Below the pieces are notes generated by a model that saw only the letters and a list, made by a program, of their open reading frames with translations, ran no database searches and had not been told where the DNA came from. A stretch of 64,000 nt of DNA from Caenispirillum salinarum AK4 (GTDB lineage Bacteria > Pseudomonadota > Alphaproteobacteria > Rhodospirillales > Rhodospirillaceae): NCBI RefSeq assembly GCF_000315795.1, contig NZ_ANHY01000016.1, forward strand, positions 1 to 64,000, given 5' to 3'. Below, in pieces: positions 56,432-64,000 of the stretch. Both the position numbers and the translations under genes were made by a program. The stretch's first letter is position 1. Every line of letters starts with the position of its first letter.

Positions 56432-57865
56432 TCAGGTATTGGCAAGGCGGCGCATGCGCCCCGCCGGCCAGAGCCGCCGGCCGGCCATCCACACGAACAT
56501 CACGCCGCCGATCACCGCGACCAGACCGCCCGCGCCCATGATCCCCATGGACGCGATTTTGAGCGCCGAATCAAGGCCCTGCTCGGCACCGGCGGCCTTG
56601 CGCGCCACACCCATTGTGCCGGCGGCATACAGCCCCAGCGAATGGACGAGCTGGCCGGTGAAATACAGGCCGAGGAACCAGCGCACCGGTCGGGCTCTGG
56701 CGAATCCGCGCCCCAGCGCCGGCAGAACGCACACGGCGAACAGAGCCATCAGCGACAGGTTCACCCCGCCGATGACGGCGTGATAGTGCGCCGGCGTGCG
56801 CGTGTCGCCCTCGCCCAGGCCGTAGCCCAGAAGACCGCCGACTGCGAACAGGATCAGCGACAGCAGCAACCCGAGAACGCCCGGCGCCTTCCAGTCGATG
56901 CCGCCCCGCCGGCGCCACAGCGCGTTCGCCACCGCCAGCGAGCCCAGCGCCGCCGGCGCGACCAGGGCATAGAGGTAAAGGTCGGTGAAGGCGCGGTAGT
57001 AGATGCCGCTCATGGCGTCGGTGGCGGCCAGCGTCACCACGCCGGCAAGGCCGACGGCCGGCAGCGCCAGGAACACCGGCAGGAACAGCGGCCGCGGCAG
57101 CAGCGGCGCGTCCAGGGTCTGGCGCATCACGACATGCCACGCCGCCATCAGCACGCCCGTGTTGACCACCTGCAGTACATGGCCCCCGCCCCAGAAAAGC
57201 TGCTCGTTGAAGACCTCCGGCGACAGGCCCGGCGGCAGGTCCTCCCACGCCAGCAGGAAGCACACCGGCGCCATCAGGTACGTCGCCCCCACCGCCGCCA
57301 CCGCCCAGGGCAGGCGGTCGGGTTCTGACTTGAGGCGCGCGCCCAGGTTCACCAGCAGGCGCACCACGGGCAGCGCCACGCCGGCGAACAGCACCGCCAG
57401 CCCCGCGTAATACAGAGGATGCACCAGCACCGGCACGTAGTTGTTGAGCGACGGCCGCCCGGCTCCCGCCAAGGTCCCGGCCACCAGCATCAGCATGGAC
57501 AGCACCGTCAGCCACAGCCCGGCCGGTCCCAGGGCGCGCGCGCGCACCCGCCCGCCCAGCCGGGCCTCGGCCAGGCGCTCGGTCGCCATGACGCACAAAA
57601 GCCCCAGACCGCCCAGGAACCAGATGACGACGGAAAACACCACGTGCGTCACCAGGGCCTGACGGAAGAACACATTGGGGTCCCAAGGCAGCAGGTCCTG
57701 CACCACCGGCGTCCGCGCCGGCACGATCAGCAGCACGAACAGGCCCGCCACGGCCAGCGCCGCCACGCTCAGGCCCGCCCAGCCGTGCAGCTCCCGCCGC
57801 AGTCCTCCAGCGGTATCGTCCGTCTCGGGCGCGGCGGCGGAAACGGCGGCGCTGGTCCTGGTCAT
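56432..57865 (-). CDS. Heme-copper oxidase subunit I-like membrane protein with altered CuB site
   Basis: The 477-residue protein has about 12 hydrophobic helices and resembles cytochrome oxidase subunit I. Helix II has His74 (LVTHVVFSVVIWF), helix VI has FWGGGHVLQ with His229, and the helix-X pattern AHYHAVIGG has His360 and His362, which would bind the hemes. The place where the paired CuB histidines should be reads SGIYYRAFTD (Tyr289-Tyr290). If this alignment is right, CuB cannot form normally. It is flanked by DUF420 and ctaB. The ATG at 57865 gives a sensible N-terminus. Identification as a working oxidase is not secure. Confidence 0.7.
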   Translation of the reverse strand: MTRTSAAVSAAAPETDDTAGGLRRELHGWAGLSVAALAVAGLFVLLIVPARTPVVQDLLPWDPNVFFRQALVTHVVFSVVIWFLGGLGLLCVMATERLAEARLGGRVRARALGPAGLWLTVLSMLMLVAGTLAGAGRPSLNNYVPVLVHPLYYAGLAVLFAGVALPVVRLLVNLGARLKSEPDRLPWAVAAVGATYLMAPVCFLLAWEDLPPGLSPEVFNEQLFWGGGHVLQVVNTGVLMAAWHVVMRQTLDAPLLPRPLFLPVFLALPAVGLAGVVTLAATDAMSGIYYRAFTDLYLYALVAPAALGSLAVANALWRRRGGIDWKAPGVLGLLLSLILFAVGGLLGYGLGEGDTRTPAHYHAVIGGVNLSLMALFAVCVLPALGRGFARARPVRWFLGLYFTGQLVHSLGLYAAGTMGVARKAAGAEQGLDSALKIASMGIMGAGGLVAVIGGVMFVWMAGRRLWPAGRMRRLANT

Positions 57866-57906
57866 GGGCGCGGAGTGTCCTCGGGTCGAGCGGATGACGA
57901 AATGGA

Positions 57907-58329
57907 TCAGGCGTAGACGTGGTAGAGCATGGCATAGACCGCCACGCCCGACACAGAAACGTACATCCACACCGGCCACGTCCAGCGGGCCAGGGCGCGG
58001 TGACGCGCGTCGGTGCGCCTGAGGCCGCGCCAGGCGGTCACCAGAATGAGCGGCGTCGCCAGGGCGGCCAGGATCACGTGGCTGATCAGCAGCGCGTAGT
58101 AGAACGGCCGCACCAGGCCCTCGCCGCGGAAGACGAAGATGGGCGCGGTGAAGTGATAGACCAGATATGACGCCAGAAACAGCGCCGACACCGTCAGCGC
58201 TCCCAGCATGGCCTTGCGGTGCGCCTCGATCCGTTTCTGCTTGATCAGCCAGAAGGCGGCGACCAGGAACACGATGGTGATGGCGTTCAGGGTGGCGTTG
58301 ACGTGCGGCAGCGTGGTCGCTGTGTCCAT
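57907..58329 (-). CDS. DUF420 family membrane protein (CtaM-like)
   Basis: The 140-residue protein has four transmembrane helices with the DUF420 pattern LPHVNATLNAITIVFLV, then HRKAMLGALTVSALFLASYLVYH. FYYALLISHVILAALATPLIL and the terminal VSGVAVYAMLYH follow. Conserved histidines suggest heme or copper contact. DUF420 proteins (CtaM in Gram-positives) are needed to mature heme-copper oxidases. It lies 41 bases upstream of the oxidase-like gene in the same direction, consistent with a maturation or subunit role. Confidence 0.88.
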   Translation of the reverse strand: MDTATTLPHVNATLNAITIVFLVAAFWLIKQKRIEAHRKAMLGALTVSALFLASYLVYHFTAPIFVFRGEGLVRPFYYALLISHVILAALATPLILVTAWRGLRRTDARHRALARWTWPVWMYVSVSGVAVYAMLYHVYA

Positions 58330-58357
58330 GGCGATGCTCTCTGTCCCGTCGCGCGCG

Positions 58358-58462
58358 TCAGTCGGTCAGCAGCACGAAGGCGCTGAGGTAGAACCCCGCA
58401 GCCACCAGAACCAGGATTGCGGCCGTCAGCCACTTTCTCGTCCTACGTCCCGAGTCGGTCAT
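58358..58462 (-). CDS. Tiny single-helix membrane protein, oxidase cluster
   Basis: The 34-residue product has a basic N-terminus (MTDSGRRTRKW) and one transmembrane helix (LTAAILVLVAAGFYLSAFVLL). AAGGA lies ten bases upstream of the ATG at 58462. An ATG at 58489 would add nine residues but has no good site. Tiny one-helix proteins often accompany terminal oxidases as assembly or stabilising subunits (CydX and CcoQ-like). It lies 28 bases before DUF420 on the same strand, so this is a reasonable inference. Confidence 0.6.
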   Translation of the reverse strand: MTDSGRRTRKWLTAAILVLVAAGFYLSAFVLLTD

Positions 58463-58668
58463 CGTCGCGCTGTCCTTCCCTTCCTGCATCGCGGCATCAC
58501 CGCGCCGAATCGCGCTTTCGGGCAATACCCGCGCTGGCGTGTCGGATACATGATGGCGCCCCCGCGCACAAAAAACAACGGGACTCCGCGCCATGATCCA
58601 CGGCGGCGGCAGATGCCGTACCCTTTGCGAACCGGCTGCCGTGCAAGCACCTTACCTGTAAAGAGCCT

Positions 58669-58688
58669 TGTATGCGAAGGTGCATACA
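58669..58688. promoter_or_regulatory. Perfect 7-bp inverted repeat in the oxidase/DUF2189 spacer
   Basis: TGTATGC and GCATACA flank a 6-base spacer, giving a 20-bp symmetrical site typical of a dimeric regulator. It lies in the 438-base spacer (58463-58900) between the minus-strand oxidase cluster and the plus-strand DUF2189 gene. It is not a consensus FNR box (TTGAT-N4-ATCAA). I see no other gene in the spacer. Confidence 0.4.
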
Positions 58689-58900
58689 CTTCTTCGCAGG
58701 CTTCTCCGTCCTGCCGTCTTTTGGGCGATATTAGGCACTTACCGCGGCCGCGAAAGTCCGGAATCGGAATATTCATTTATTCTGAAACGGGATATGGGCA
58801 CTCTGGCGTTACAGGGAGTGCGGTACCTGCACCGAAAGAAGCCGGCGCGCACACGACCGGACGGCCCGCCGCACCCGGCATTCCAATGGGGAGACTGCCC

Positions 58901-59725
58901 ATGAACGCCCTTACAAGCCACCCGGATTCTCACCATCCCCGCCGAGACGAGGACGCCTGGTTGGAAGGCCATCCCTACCCGGACATCCGCCGCGTTACCG
59001 TCGACCAGTCGACGTTGTGGCTGGCGGCCGGGTGGCGCGACTTCAAGGCGAACCCCGTCGTCAGCCTGGTCTACGGCCTGCTGTTCACCATCGGCGGCTA
59101 CGCCCTGGTCCTGGGGCTGGGACAGATGGGCATGCAGAGCCTGATCCTGCCGCTGGTCGGCGGCTTCATGCTGGTCGCGCCGATCCTGGCCGTCGGCCTG
59201 TACGAGGCGAGCCGCCGCCGCGAGGCCAACGAGACGGTGCGCGTCGGCATCTGCATCTCGGCCTTCCGGCGCAATCCCATCCAGCTGGCGTCCTATGGCC
59301 TGACGCTGCTGATCCTGTACCTGACGTGGCTGATGCTGGCGCTGCTGATCTTCGCGGTGTTCTACAACGAGCGCCCGCCGGCCCTGGACAGCTTCCTGAT
59401 CGAGGTCCTGGTGGCCCCGCAGGCGCCGCTGTTCCTCATCGTCGGCACGGCCGTCGGCGGCGTGCTGGCATGGGTGGCGTTCTCCATTTCGGTGGTCGCC
59501 CTGCCCATGATGCTGGACCGCGACGTGTCCGCCATCTACGCCATGGCCGCCAGCGTCGAGGCGACGCGCAAGAACACCAAGGTGATGATCGGCTGGGCCG
59601 CCATGATCGCGCTGATCACCCTTGTGGGCATGGCGACGTTCTTCGTCGGCCTGGCCATCGCGCTGCCTCTGGTGGGCCATGCGTCCTGGCACGCCTACCG
59701 CGCCATGATCGGCAGCCGACCGTAG
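58901..59725 (+). CDS. DUF2189 domain-containing membrane protein
   Basis: The 274-residue protein has a soluble N-terminus (with YPDIRRVTVDQSTLWLAAGWRDFKANP, split at the first Arg pair) and about six transmembrane helices. It carries the DUF2189 pattern of VVSLVYGLLFTIGGYAL, VGGFMLVAPILAVGLYEASRR, FSISVVALPMMLDRDVSA and GLAIALPLVGHASWHAYR. The function is unknown. In alphaproteobacteria it is often beside cytochrome c and oxidase genes, as here. I chose the ATG at 58901, preceded by GGGGAGA. A much longer open frame upstream carries no domain. Confidence 0.88.
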   Translation: MNALTSHPDSHHPRRDEDAWLEGHPYPDIRRVTVDQSTLWLAAGWRDFKANPVVSLVYGLLFTIGGYALVLGLGQMGMQSLILPLVGGFMLVAPILAVGLYEASRRREANETVRVGICISAFRRNPIQLASYGLTLLILYLTWLMLALLIFAVFYNERPPALDSFLIEVLVAPQAPLFLIVGTAVGGVLAWVAFSISVVALPMMLDRDVSAIYAMAASVEATRKNTKVMIGWAAMIALITLVGMATFFVGLAIALPLVGHASWHAYRAMIGSRP

Positions 59726-59885
59726 AACAGGCGGTGCGGGGGCCGCCATGGTCCCCCTCCGTCCCTACACCTTCCGACGCCCTTATGCCCGATTGCCAGA
59801 GTCAGGTTTTGGGAGCATCTTCTTCAGCCGGAGCCCGCGCCGTCCGACCTGCCGGCGGCGCCCGGCCGTCCCGGGACGCACGAAG

Positions 59886-60389
59886 ATGGCAAAACGCACC
59901 CTCTCCCGACTGTTTCTCAGCCTGGCCCTTCCGGCCGCCGTCCTGGCGGCGCCGGCACAGGCCGCGCCCGACCTGGAGCGCGGCCGCTATCTTGCGGAAA
60001 TCATGGACTGCGGCGGCTGCCACACGCGCGGCGTCATGCTGGGCAAGCCCGACATGGCGCTGTTCCTGGCCGGGTCGGAAGTCGGATTCCACCTGCCGGG
60101 CCTGGGCATCGTCTACCCGCCCAACCTGACCCCGGACGCGGAAACCGGCCTGGGCACCTGGAGCGAGGACGACATCATCCGCGCCGTGCGCACCGGCGAA
60201 CGCCCCGACGGCCGCATCCTGGCGCCCATCATGCCCTGGCGCTCCTATGCCGCACTGACGGACGAGGACTCCCGCGACCTGGCCGCCTACCTGAAAAGCC
60301 TGCCGCCGGTAACATGGCGGGAAGAACCCCAGATGGTCGGCGAGGGCCAGAAAGCGCCGGGGCCGTTCCTGACGGTGGCGATGCCGTAA
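59886..60389 (+). CDS. Exported monoheme cytochrome c
   Basis: The 167-residue protein has a clear signal peptide (MAKRTLSRLFLSLALPAAVL with a PAQA cleavage site near residue 26). A class I cytochrome c domain follows with the heme motif CGGCH (Cys42, Cys45, His46) and likely axial ligand Met116 in APIMPWRS. DSRDLAAYLKSLPPV is the typical C-terminal helix. It should carry electrons in the periplasm. A ribosome-binding site is weak (GGGACGC). The neighbours (DUF2189 and an oxidase-like cluster) suggest a respiratory role. Confidence 0.92.
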   Translation: MAKRTLSRLFLSLALPAAVLAAPAQAAPDLERGRYLAEIMDCGGCHTRGVMLGKPDMALFLAGSEVGFHLPGLGIVYPPNLTPDAETGLGTWSEDDIIRAVRTGERPDGRILAPIMPWRSYAALTDEDSRDLAAYLKSLPPVTWREEPQMVGEGQKAPGPFLTVAMP

Positions 60390-60413
60390 GAGCACAAGGA
60401 CTCGCGGGGGAGC

Positions 60414-60442
60414 GCGAGGGGGACCACGTTGGTCCCCCTCGC
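60414..60442. terminator. Strong bidirectional terminator between cytochrome c and mcd
   Basis: GCGAGGGGGACCA and TGGTCCCCCTCGC form a perfect 13-bp stem with a 3-nt loop, between two convergent genes. The plus-strand side is followed by ATCACTTTAA. Confidence 0.75.
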
Positions 60443-60467
60443 ATCACTTTAACCCTGACCGTGCCCC

Positions 60468-61994
60468 CTACTCCTTCGCCATGCTCCGCACGGCGCTGGA
60501 GGTGACGACCTTGCCCTGGCCCTTGTACTGCTCGTGGTTCTTTTCGATCTCGTTGAGCTTGTACAGGTAGTTGACCATCATCCCGCAGGACTGCTTCAGG
60601 CCCTTGCCGGAGGTGTCGCCCAGCCAGTTCACGCGCTCCACCCGGGCGCCGTTGGACAGGTGGAAATGCGCCACCGGGTCCAGGGCGCGGGGAGTGTCGC
60701 CCTCCTTCTTCACGCGCTTTTCCTGCGCCAGATAGCGGGCGCCCAGGCGCAGGAGCGGGCCGCGCAGGGCCTGTTCCACCACCGGGTCCTTGTGCCACTC
60801 CGGCCGCGCCAGCAGCGCCTTCAGGCTGCCCTTGCCGCCGCCGGCCACCACGTCGCCGTTGCCGTTGGCGGCCTCGCCCTCGGCCGGACCCTCGCCCGCC
60901 TCGGCGCCGGCCATGGCGGCGGCGGCCTCGCCGACCCGCTGCTTGTAGGCGGCCGTCAGGACCTTGCGCTCGGACGCCGTCAGCAGGCCCGGTTCGCCCT
61001 CGGCCAGCACGCCGTCCAGCCATTTGCGGAAGCCCGGGATGGGCGAGAGCGTCGCGAAGGTCTTGAGGTTGGGGAACTCGTGGCTCAGTTCCTGCACCAC
61101 CCGCTTGATGAGGAAGTTGCCGAAACTGATGCCGTCCAGCCCGCGCTGGGCGTTGTTGATGGAATAAAAGATGGCCGCGTCGGCGCTGGCCGGGTCCACC
61201 ACCGGCGCATCGGTGTCCAGCAGCGGCTGGATGTGACCCGCCATGCCGTTGACCAGTGCGACCTCCACGAAGATCAGCGGCTCGTTCTTCATGCGCGGAT
61301 GAAAGAAGGCGTAGAGCCGCCGGTCGCTGTCCAGGCGGTTCTTCAGGTCATCCCAGCCGTGAATGGTGTGCACGGCCTCATAGGCGATGATCTTTTCCAG
61401 CACCACCGCCGGGCTGGACCACGTCAGGCGCTTGAGTTCCAGGAACCCGACGTCGAACCACGACATCAGCAGCCCCTTGAGATCGCCCTCCAGGCCCTTG
61501 AGGTCATAGCTCTTGCGCGCCAGGGGCAGAAGCTGGGCGCGCATGTCCACCAGGAACTTCACGCCGTCGGGCAGCGCATTGAACTGGGTCAGCAGGTTGA
61601 CGCGCGGCGCCTCCAGCTTGGCGCGCAGGGCCTGTTCGGCCCGGTCGCGGGCCTCCACCGTGTCGGCCTTGGCAAGCTGGTCGCAGCAGGCGGTGACGGC
61701 GTCATGGTCGGTGTCGAACTCGCCCGCCATCACGCGCAGGAACCGCTCGCGCCCTGCGTCGTCCAGGCTGAGGAAGGCGCGGCCCAGCTCGGCGGCGCGG
61801 GCGCGGGCCGAAACGTCGCCGCCCCGCCCTTCCAGGCAGGCCTGCATCTGGTGGCGGACTTTCGCCACGTCATCCTCGGGCAGGTCGGGCTTGAGCGGCG
61901 GCAGCGCCTCGCCGCGCGCGGACGAATAGTCGCGCCACAGGGTGGTCAGGTTCTTCAGCCGCTCGAAAAAGCTCGGCGCCGTCTGCTCGGTCAT
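60468..61994 (-). CDS. mcd: Malonyl-CoA decarboxylase
   Basis: The 508-residue cytoplasmic enzyme decarboxylates malonyl-CoA to acetyl-CoA. An N-terminal helical oligomerisation domain is followed by a GNAT-like catalytic domain. The latter has VHTIHGWDDLKNRLD, ISFGNFLIKRVVQELS, LSPIPGFRKWLDG and the catalytic HFHLSNGARVERVNWLGD, in which the His-Leu-Ser is expected to act. An Ala/Glu/Gly-rich insert near 362-395 is a lineage-specific loop. No malonyl-CoA synthetase (matB) is adjacent, so the enzyme may regulate fatty-acid synthesis or degrade malonate imported elsewhere. Confidence 0.94.
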   Translation of the reverse strand: MTEQTAPSFFERLKNLTTLWRDYSSARGEALPPLKPDLPEDDVAKVRHQMQACLEGRGGDVSARARAAELGRAFLSLDDAGRERFLRVMAGEFDTDHDAVTACCDQLAKADTVEARDRAEQALRAKLEAPRVNLLTQFNALPDGVKFLVDMRAQLLPLARKSYDLKGLEGDLKGLLMSWFDVGFLELKRLTWSSPAVVLEKIIAYEAVHTIHGWDDLKNRLDSDRRLYAFFHPRMKNEPLIFVEVALVNGMAGHIQPLLDTDAPVVDPASADAAIFYSINNAQRGLDGISFGNFLIKRVVQELSHEFPNLKTFATLSPIPGFRKWLDGVLAEGEPGLLTASERKVLTAAYKQRVGEAAAAMAGAEAGEGPAEGEAANGNGDVVAGGGKGSLKALLARPEWHKDPVVEQALRGPLLRLGARYLAQEKRVKKEGDTPRALDPVAHFHLSNGARVERVNWLGDTSGKGLKQSCGMMVNYLYKLNEIEKNHEQYKGQGKVVTSSAVRSMAKE

Positions 61995-62063
61995 GGTCCC
62001 CCGCTTGCCGTGTCCTGCGCCGCCGGTAAGCCCGGCGGGTCTACGTTTCTGATTAACCTAATG

Positions 62064-63539
62064 TTATTCCGCTTCCCCGTCATCCCACAAGGCCGCGAGC
62101 ACGGCCGGAAGGGCATCGGGAATGTCCTCGGCGATCAGCCCCGGCCCGTGCACCGCCGCCGCCACACCATGCAGCCAGACGCCGGCGCAGGCGGCCTCGA
62201 ACGGGCCCATCCCCTGGGCCATGAGGCCGAGGATCATGCCGCCCAGCACGTCGCCGCTGCCGGCCGTCGCCAGGGTGGGCGGCGCCACCGTGTTGACCAC
62301 GGCCCGGCCGTCGGGCCCGGCGATGACGGTGTCCGCTCCCTTCAGAACCACCACGGCGCCCGAGCGTTTCGCCGCTTCCCGACATTTCATGAGCTTGTCA
62401 CCCTGAAGGTCGGGGAAAATCTTGGAAAACTCGCCCGCGTGCGGTGTGAAGACGGTCGGCCCCTGCACGGCCTCGAACAGCATGGCGGGGTCGTCGGCGA
62501 AGCTGGTCAGCGCGTCGGCGTCCAGCACGACCGAGCGGTCCAGTTTCAGCACCGCCAGCACCATGGACGCCAGCACCGCCCCCTTGCCGCCGCCCGCGCC
62601 GAGCAGGATGGCGTTGTAGCGCTCGTCCTCCAGCAGGGCCGACAGGTCGGCGGCCGCTTCCACCGGCTTGACGATGTTGCCCGGCGCGTCCTGCTGGTAC
62701 AGGGCACCGGCCTCCTTGGGCGCCGCGATCGTCATCATGCCCGCGCCGATGCGCCGCGCCCCGCGCGCCGCCAACCGGCCGGCGCCGGTCATGGCGCCGC
62801 CGCCGACCACCACCGCATGCCCGCGGCGGTACTTGTGATCCTCCGCCGCCGGCTCGGGGATGGTCCACAGGTTCGGGCCGTTGACGGCGGCGGTCGGCGC
62901 AACCTCGGCCCCCAGCACCGCCGCCGGAATGCCGATGTCGGCCAGCACCGTCTCGCCGCAACAGGCCCGGCCGGGGTAGAGCACATGACCCGGCTTGCGG
63001 CGAAAGAAGGTGACCGTCAGCGCGCAGCGCGGCGCCGCGCCTCGGATTTCGCCGGTGTTCCCGTCGATGCCGGACGGCACGTCGACCGCCACGCAGTCCA
63101 GCCCGCGGGCATTGATGGCCTCCGCCACGTCCAGCGCCGCGCCTTCCAGATCACGGGCCAGGCCGGCGCCGAACAGGGCATCCACCACCAGCGGCGCCGT
63201 CTCCAGCAGCGAGGCGCAGAGGGTCTTCACCGGCCCGCGCCAGCGCTCGAAGTTGGTCTTGGCGTCGCCCTTCAGCTTTGCCGGATCGCCCAGCAGGCCC
63301 ACCGTTACGGGCCAGCCCTTGCGCGCCAGCAGGCGGGCGATGACGAAGCCGTCGCCGCCGTTGTTGCCCGGTCCGCAGGCCACCAGCACGGGGCGGCGCG
63401 GGAACCGGGCGCGAATGGCGTTGGCGACCGCCGTGCCCGCGCTTTCCATCAGCAGCAGAGAGGGCACGCCGCGCGCGGCGGCGGCCTTGTCGGCGCGGCC
63501 CATTTCCTCCACCGTCAGCAGGGCGGTGTCGGTGAACAT
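62064..63539 (-). CDS. nnr: Bifunctional NAD(P)H-hydrate repair enzyme (epimerase/dehydratase)
   Basis: The protein repairs hydrated NADH and NADPH. The 491-residue chain joins an N-terminal YjeF epimerase domain (about 1-215, with VACGPGNNGGDGFVIARLL and VDVPSGIDG) and a C-terminal ribokinase-like CARKD dehydratase domain. The latter has HAVVVGGGAMTGAGRLAARG, VLDADALTSF, TPHAGEFSKIF and GSGDVLGGMILG. All catalytic glycines and aspartates expected for both parts are visible. It diverges from the dadA-like gene, and their shared spacer is 63540-63722. Confidence 0.96.
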   Translation of the reverse strand: MFTDTALLTVEEMGRADKAAAARGVPSLLLMESAGTAVANAIRARFPRRPVLVACGPGNNGGDGFVIARLLARKGWPVTVGLLGDPAKLKGDAKTNFERWRGPVKTLCASLLETAPLVVDALFGAGLARDLEGAALDVAEAINARGLDCVAVDVPSGIDGNTGEIRGAAPRCALTVTFFRRKPGHVLYPGRACCGETVLADIGIPAAVLGAEVAPTAAVNGPNLWTIPEPAAEDHKYRRGHAVVVGGGAMTGAGRLAARGARRIGAGMMTIAAPKEAGALYQQDAPGNIVKPVEAAADLSALLEDERYNAILLGAGGGKGAVLASMVLAVLKLDRSVVLDADALTSFADDPAMLFEAVQGPTVFTPHAGEFSKIFPDLQGDKLMKCREAAKRSGAVVVLKGADTVIAGPDGRAVVNTVAPPTLATAGSGDVLGGMILGLMAQGMGPFEAACAGVWLHGVAAAVHGPGLIAEDIPDALPAVLAALWDDGEAE

Positions 63540-63722
63540 GATGCGTCTCCTTCCCCTTGCGGTCGGGTCTTTCTTCCCCCAAGCCTACGCCCTGGGGCGC
63601 CGCTTGCAAACGGTGGCGGAACGCTTGCCGTTCAACGGCTTCCGCCCCGCTTTGCCAAGCCGGCGGGGGCGGTCTATATAGAGGGGACGCAGGGAAGCCC
63701 TCAGCCTAAATGGGAGTTCGCG

Positions 63723-64000
63723 GTGAAGGTGCTGGTGCTGGGCGCCGGCGTCGTGGGGACGACGGCGGCCTATTATCTCGCCAAGGCAGGCCACGCGGTG
63801 ACGGTGATCGACCGCCAGCCGGGCCCCGGCCTGGAAACGAGCCTCGCCAACGGCGGCCAGATCTCGGCGAGCCACGTGGAGCCCTGGGCGTCTCCCGCCA
63901 CGCTGTGGAAGGCGCTGAAGTGGCTGGGCGATCCCGACGCGCCGCTGGTCTTCCGCTGGGCACGGTGGGACCCTGCCCTCTGGGCATGGCTCGCGCGGTT
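63723..64000 (+). CDS. dadA: D-amino-acid dehydrogenase DadA, N-terminal part
   Basis: Only about 92 codons are inside the window. The GTG start has GGGAG upstream. The sequence begins VKVLVLGAGVVGTTAAYYLA, a dinucleotide-binding fold, then VTVIDRQPGPGLETSLANGGQISASH, split here at Gly-Pro, and EPWASP. This is the DadA-type pattern: an FAD-dependent membrane-linked oxidation of D-amino acids to keto acids. A TATATA box (63675-63680) precedes it and could be a -10 element. The protein continues beyond the right edge. Confidence 0.88.
   Translation, partial: MKVLVLGAGVVGTTAAYYLAKAGHAVTVIDRQPGPGLETSLANGGQISASHVEPWASPATLWKALKWLGDPDAPLVFRWARWDPALWAWLAR

Noticed and set aside
58669-58688. FNR/Anr binding site
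   Set aside because: The dyad is TGTATGC-N6-GCATACA, which does not match TTGAT-N4-ATCAA.

Overview
The window looks like a chromosomal segment of a high-GC alphaproteobacterium, probably in the order Rhodospirillales. Three things point that way: the gene order tpiA-secG-pyrG-kdsA-eno-ftsB-pdhA-pdhB-pdhC-lpd-lipA, a pyruvate dehydrogenase E1-beta that carries its own lipoyl domain, and strongly GC-biased third codon positions. The order is inferred from gene content, not from an alignment. I see no rRNA, tRNA, insertion sequence, prophage or CRISPR array.

Layout. (1) 0.4-3.8 kb: a bactofilin and a membrane-anchored M23 peptidase on the minus strand, divergent from pgpA and a CinA-type amidohydrolase. 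A repeat-rich spacer follows. (2) 4.3-20.5 kb, minus strand: a long housekeeping block with a COQ10/RatA-type START protein, lipA, lpd, pdhC, pdhB, pdhA, ftsB, eno, kdsA, pyrG, secG and tpiA. Two small accessory modules interrupt it. One is an acetyltransferase, a TetR regulator and an NAD(P)-binding reductase with three operator-like palindromes, between ftsB and eno. The other is a hicAB toxin-antitoxin pair between eno and kdsA. (3) 20.7-24.2 kb, plus strand: ppiD and trpE, with no trpG behind trpE. (4) 24.2-27.3 kb: small unknowns, an aldo/keto reductase and a degenerate Hpt-receiver protein. (5) 28-32.5 kb: glycogen phosphorylase and an ABC-F ATPase. (6) 32.5-40.5 kb: a methyltransferase, a gamma-carbonic anhydrase, a Nif11-type short protein, an adrenodoxin-type ferredoxin reductase and a set of small membrane or envelope proteins (holin-X-like, ElaB-like, AI-2E, TspO, PLDc_N). 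(7) 40.8-55.4 kb, plus strand: a 14-kb alpha-glucan/trehalose operon. (8) 55.5-60.4 kb: heme O synthase, a heme-copper-oxidase-like subunit, DUF420, a tiny membrane protein, a DUF2189 protein and a cytochrome c. (9) 60.5-64 kb: malonyl-CoA decarboxylase, the Nnr repair enzyme and the start of a D-amino-acid dehydrogenase.

How the genes work together. The glucan/trehalose operon encodes a closed cycle. The TreS-maltokinase fusion turns trehalose into maltose and then maltose-1-phosphate. GlgE polymerises that into alpha-1,4-glucan and GlgB branches it. TreY and TreZ cut the glucan back to trehalose, while GlgP about 10 kb upstream releases glucose-1-phosphate. No glgA or glgC is present, so glucan synthesis encoded here would go through GlgE. 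A separate GH13 enzyme sits just upstream of glgE, and an orphan HisKA_2-type kinase ends the operon.

The most unusual items are the heme-copper-oxidase-like protein in which the paired helix-VII histidines appear to be Tyr-Tyr, the Hpt-receiver fusion that has lost both phosphorelay residues, the Nif11-like protein that ends just after a Gly-Gly motif, the three-operator TetR switch, and composite palindromic elements that double as terminators.
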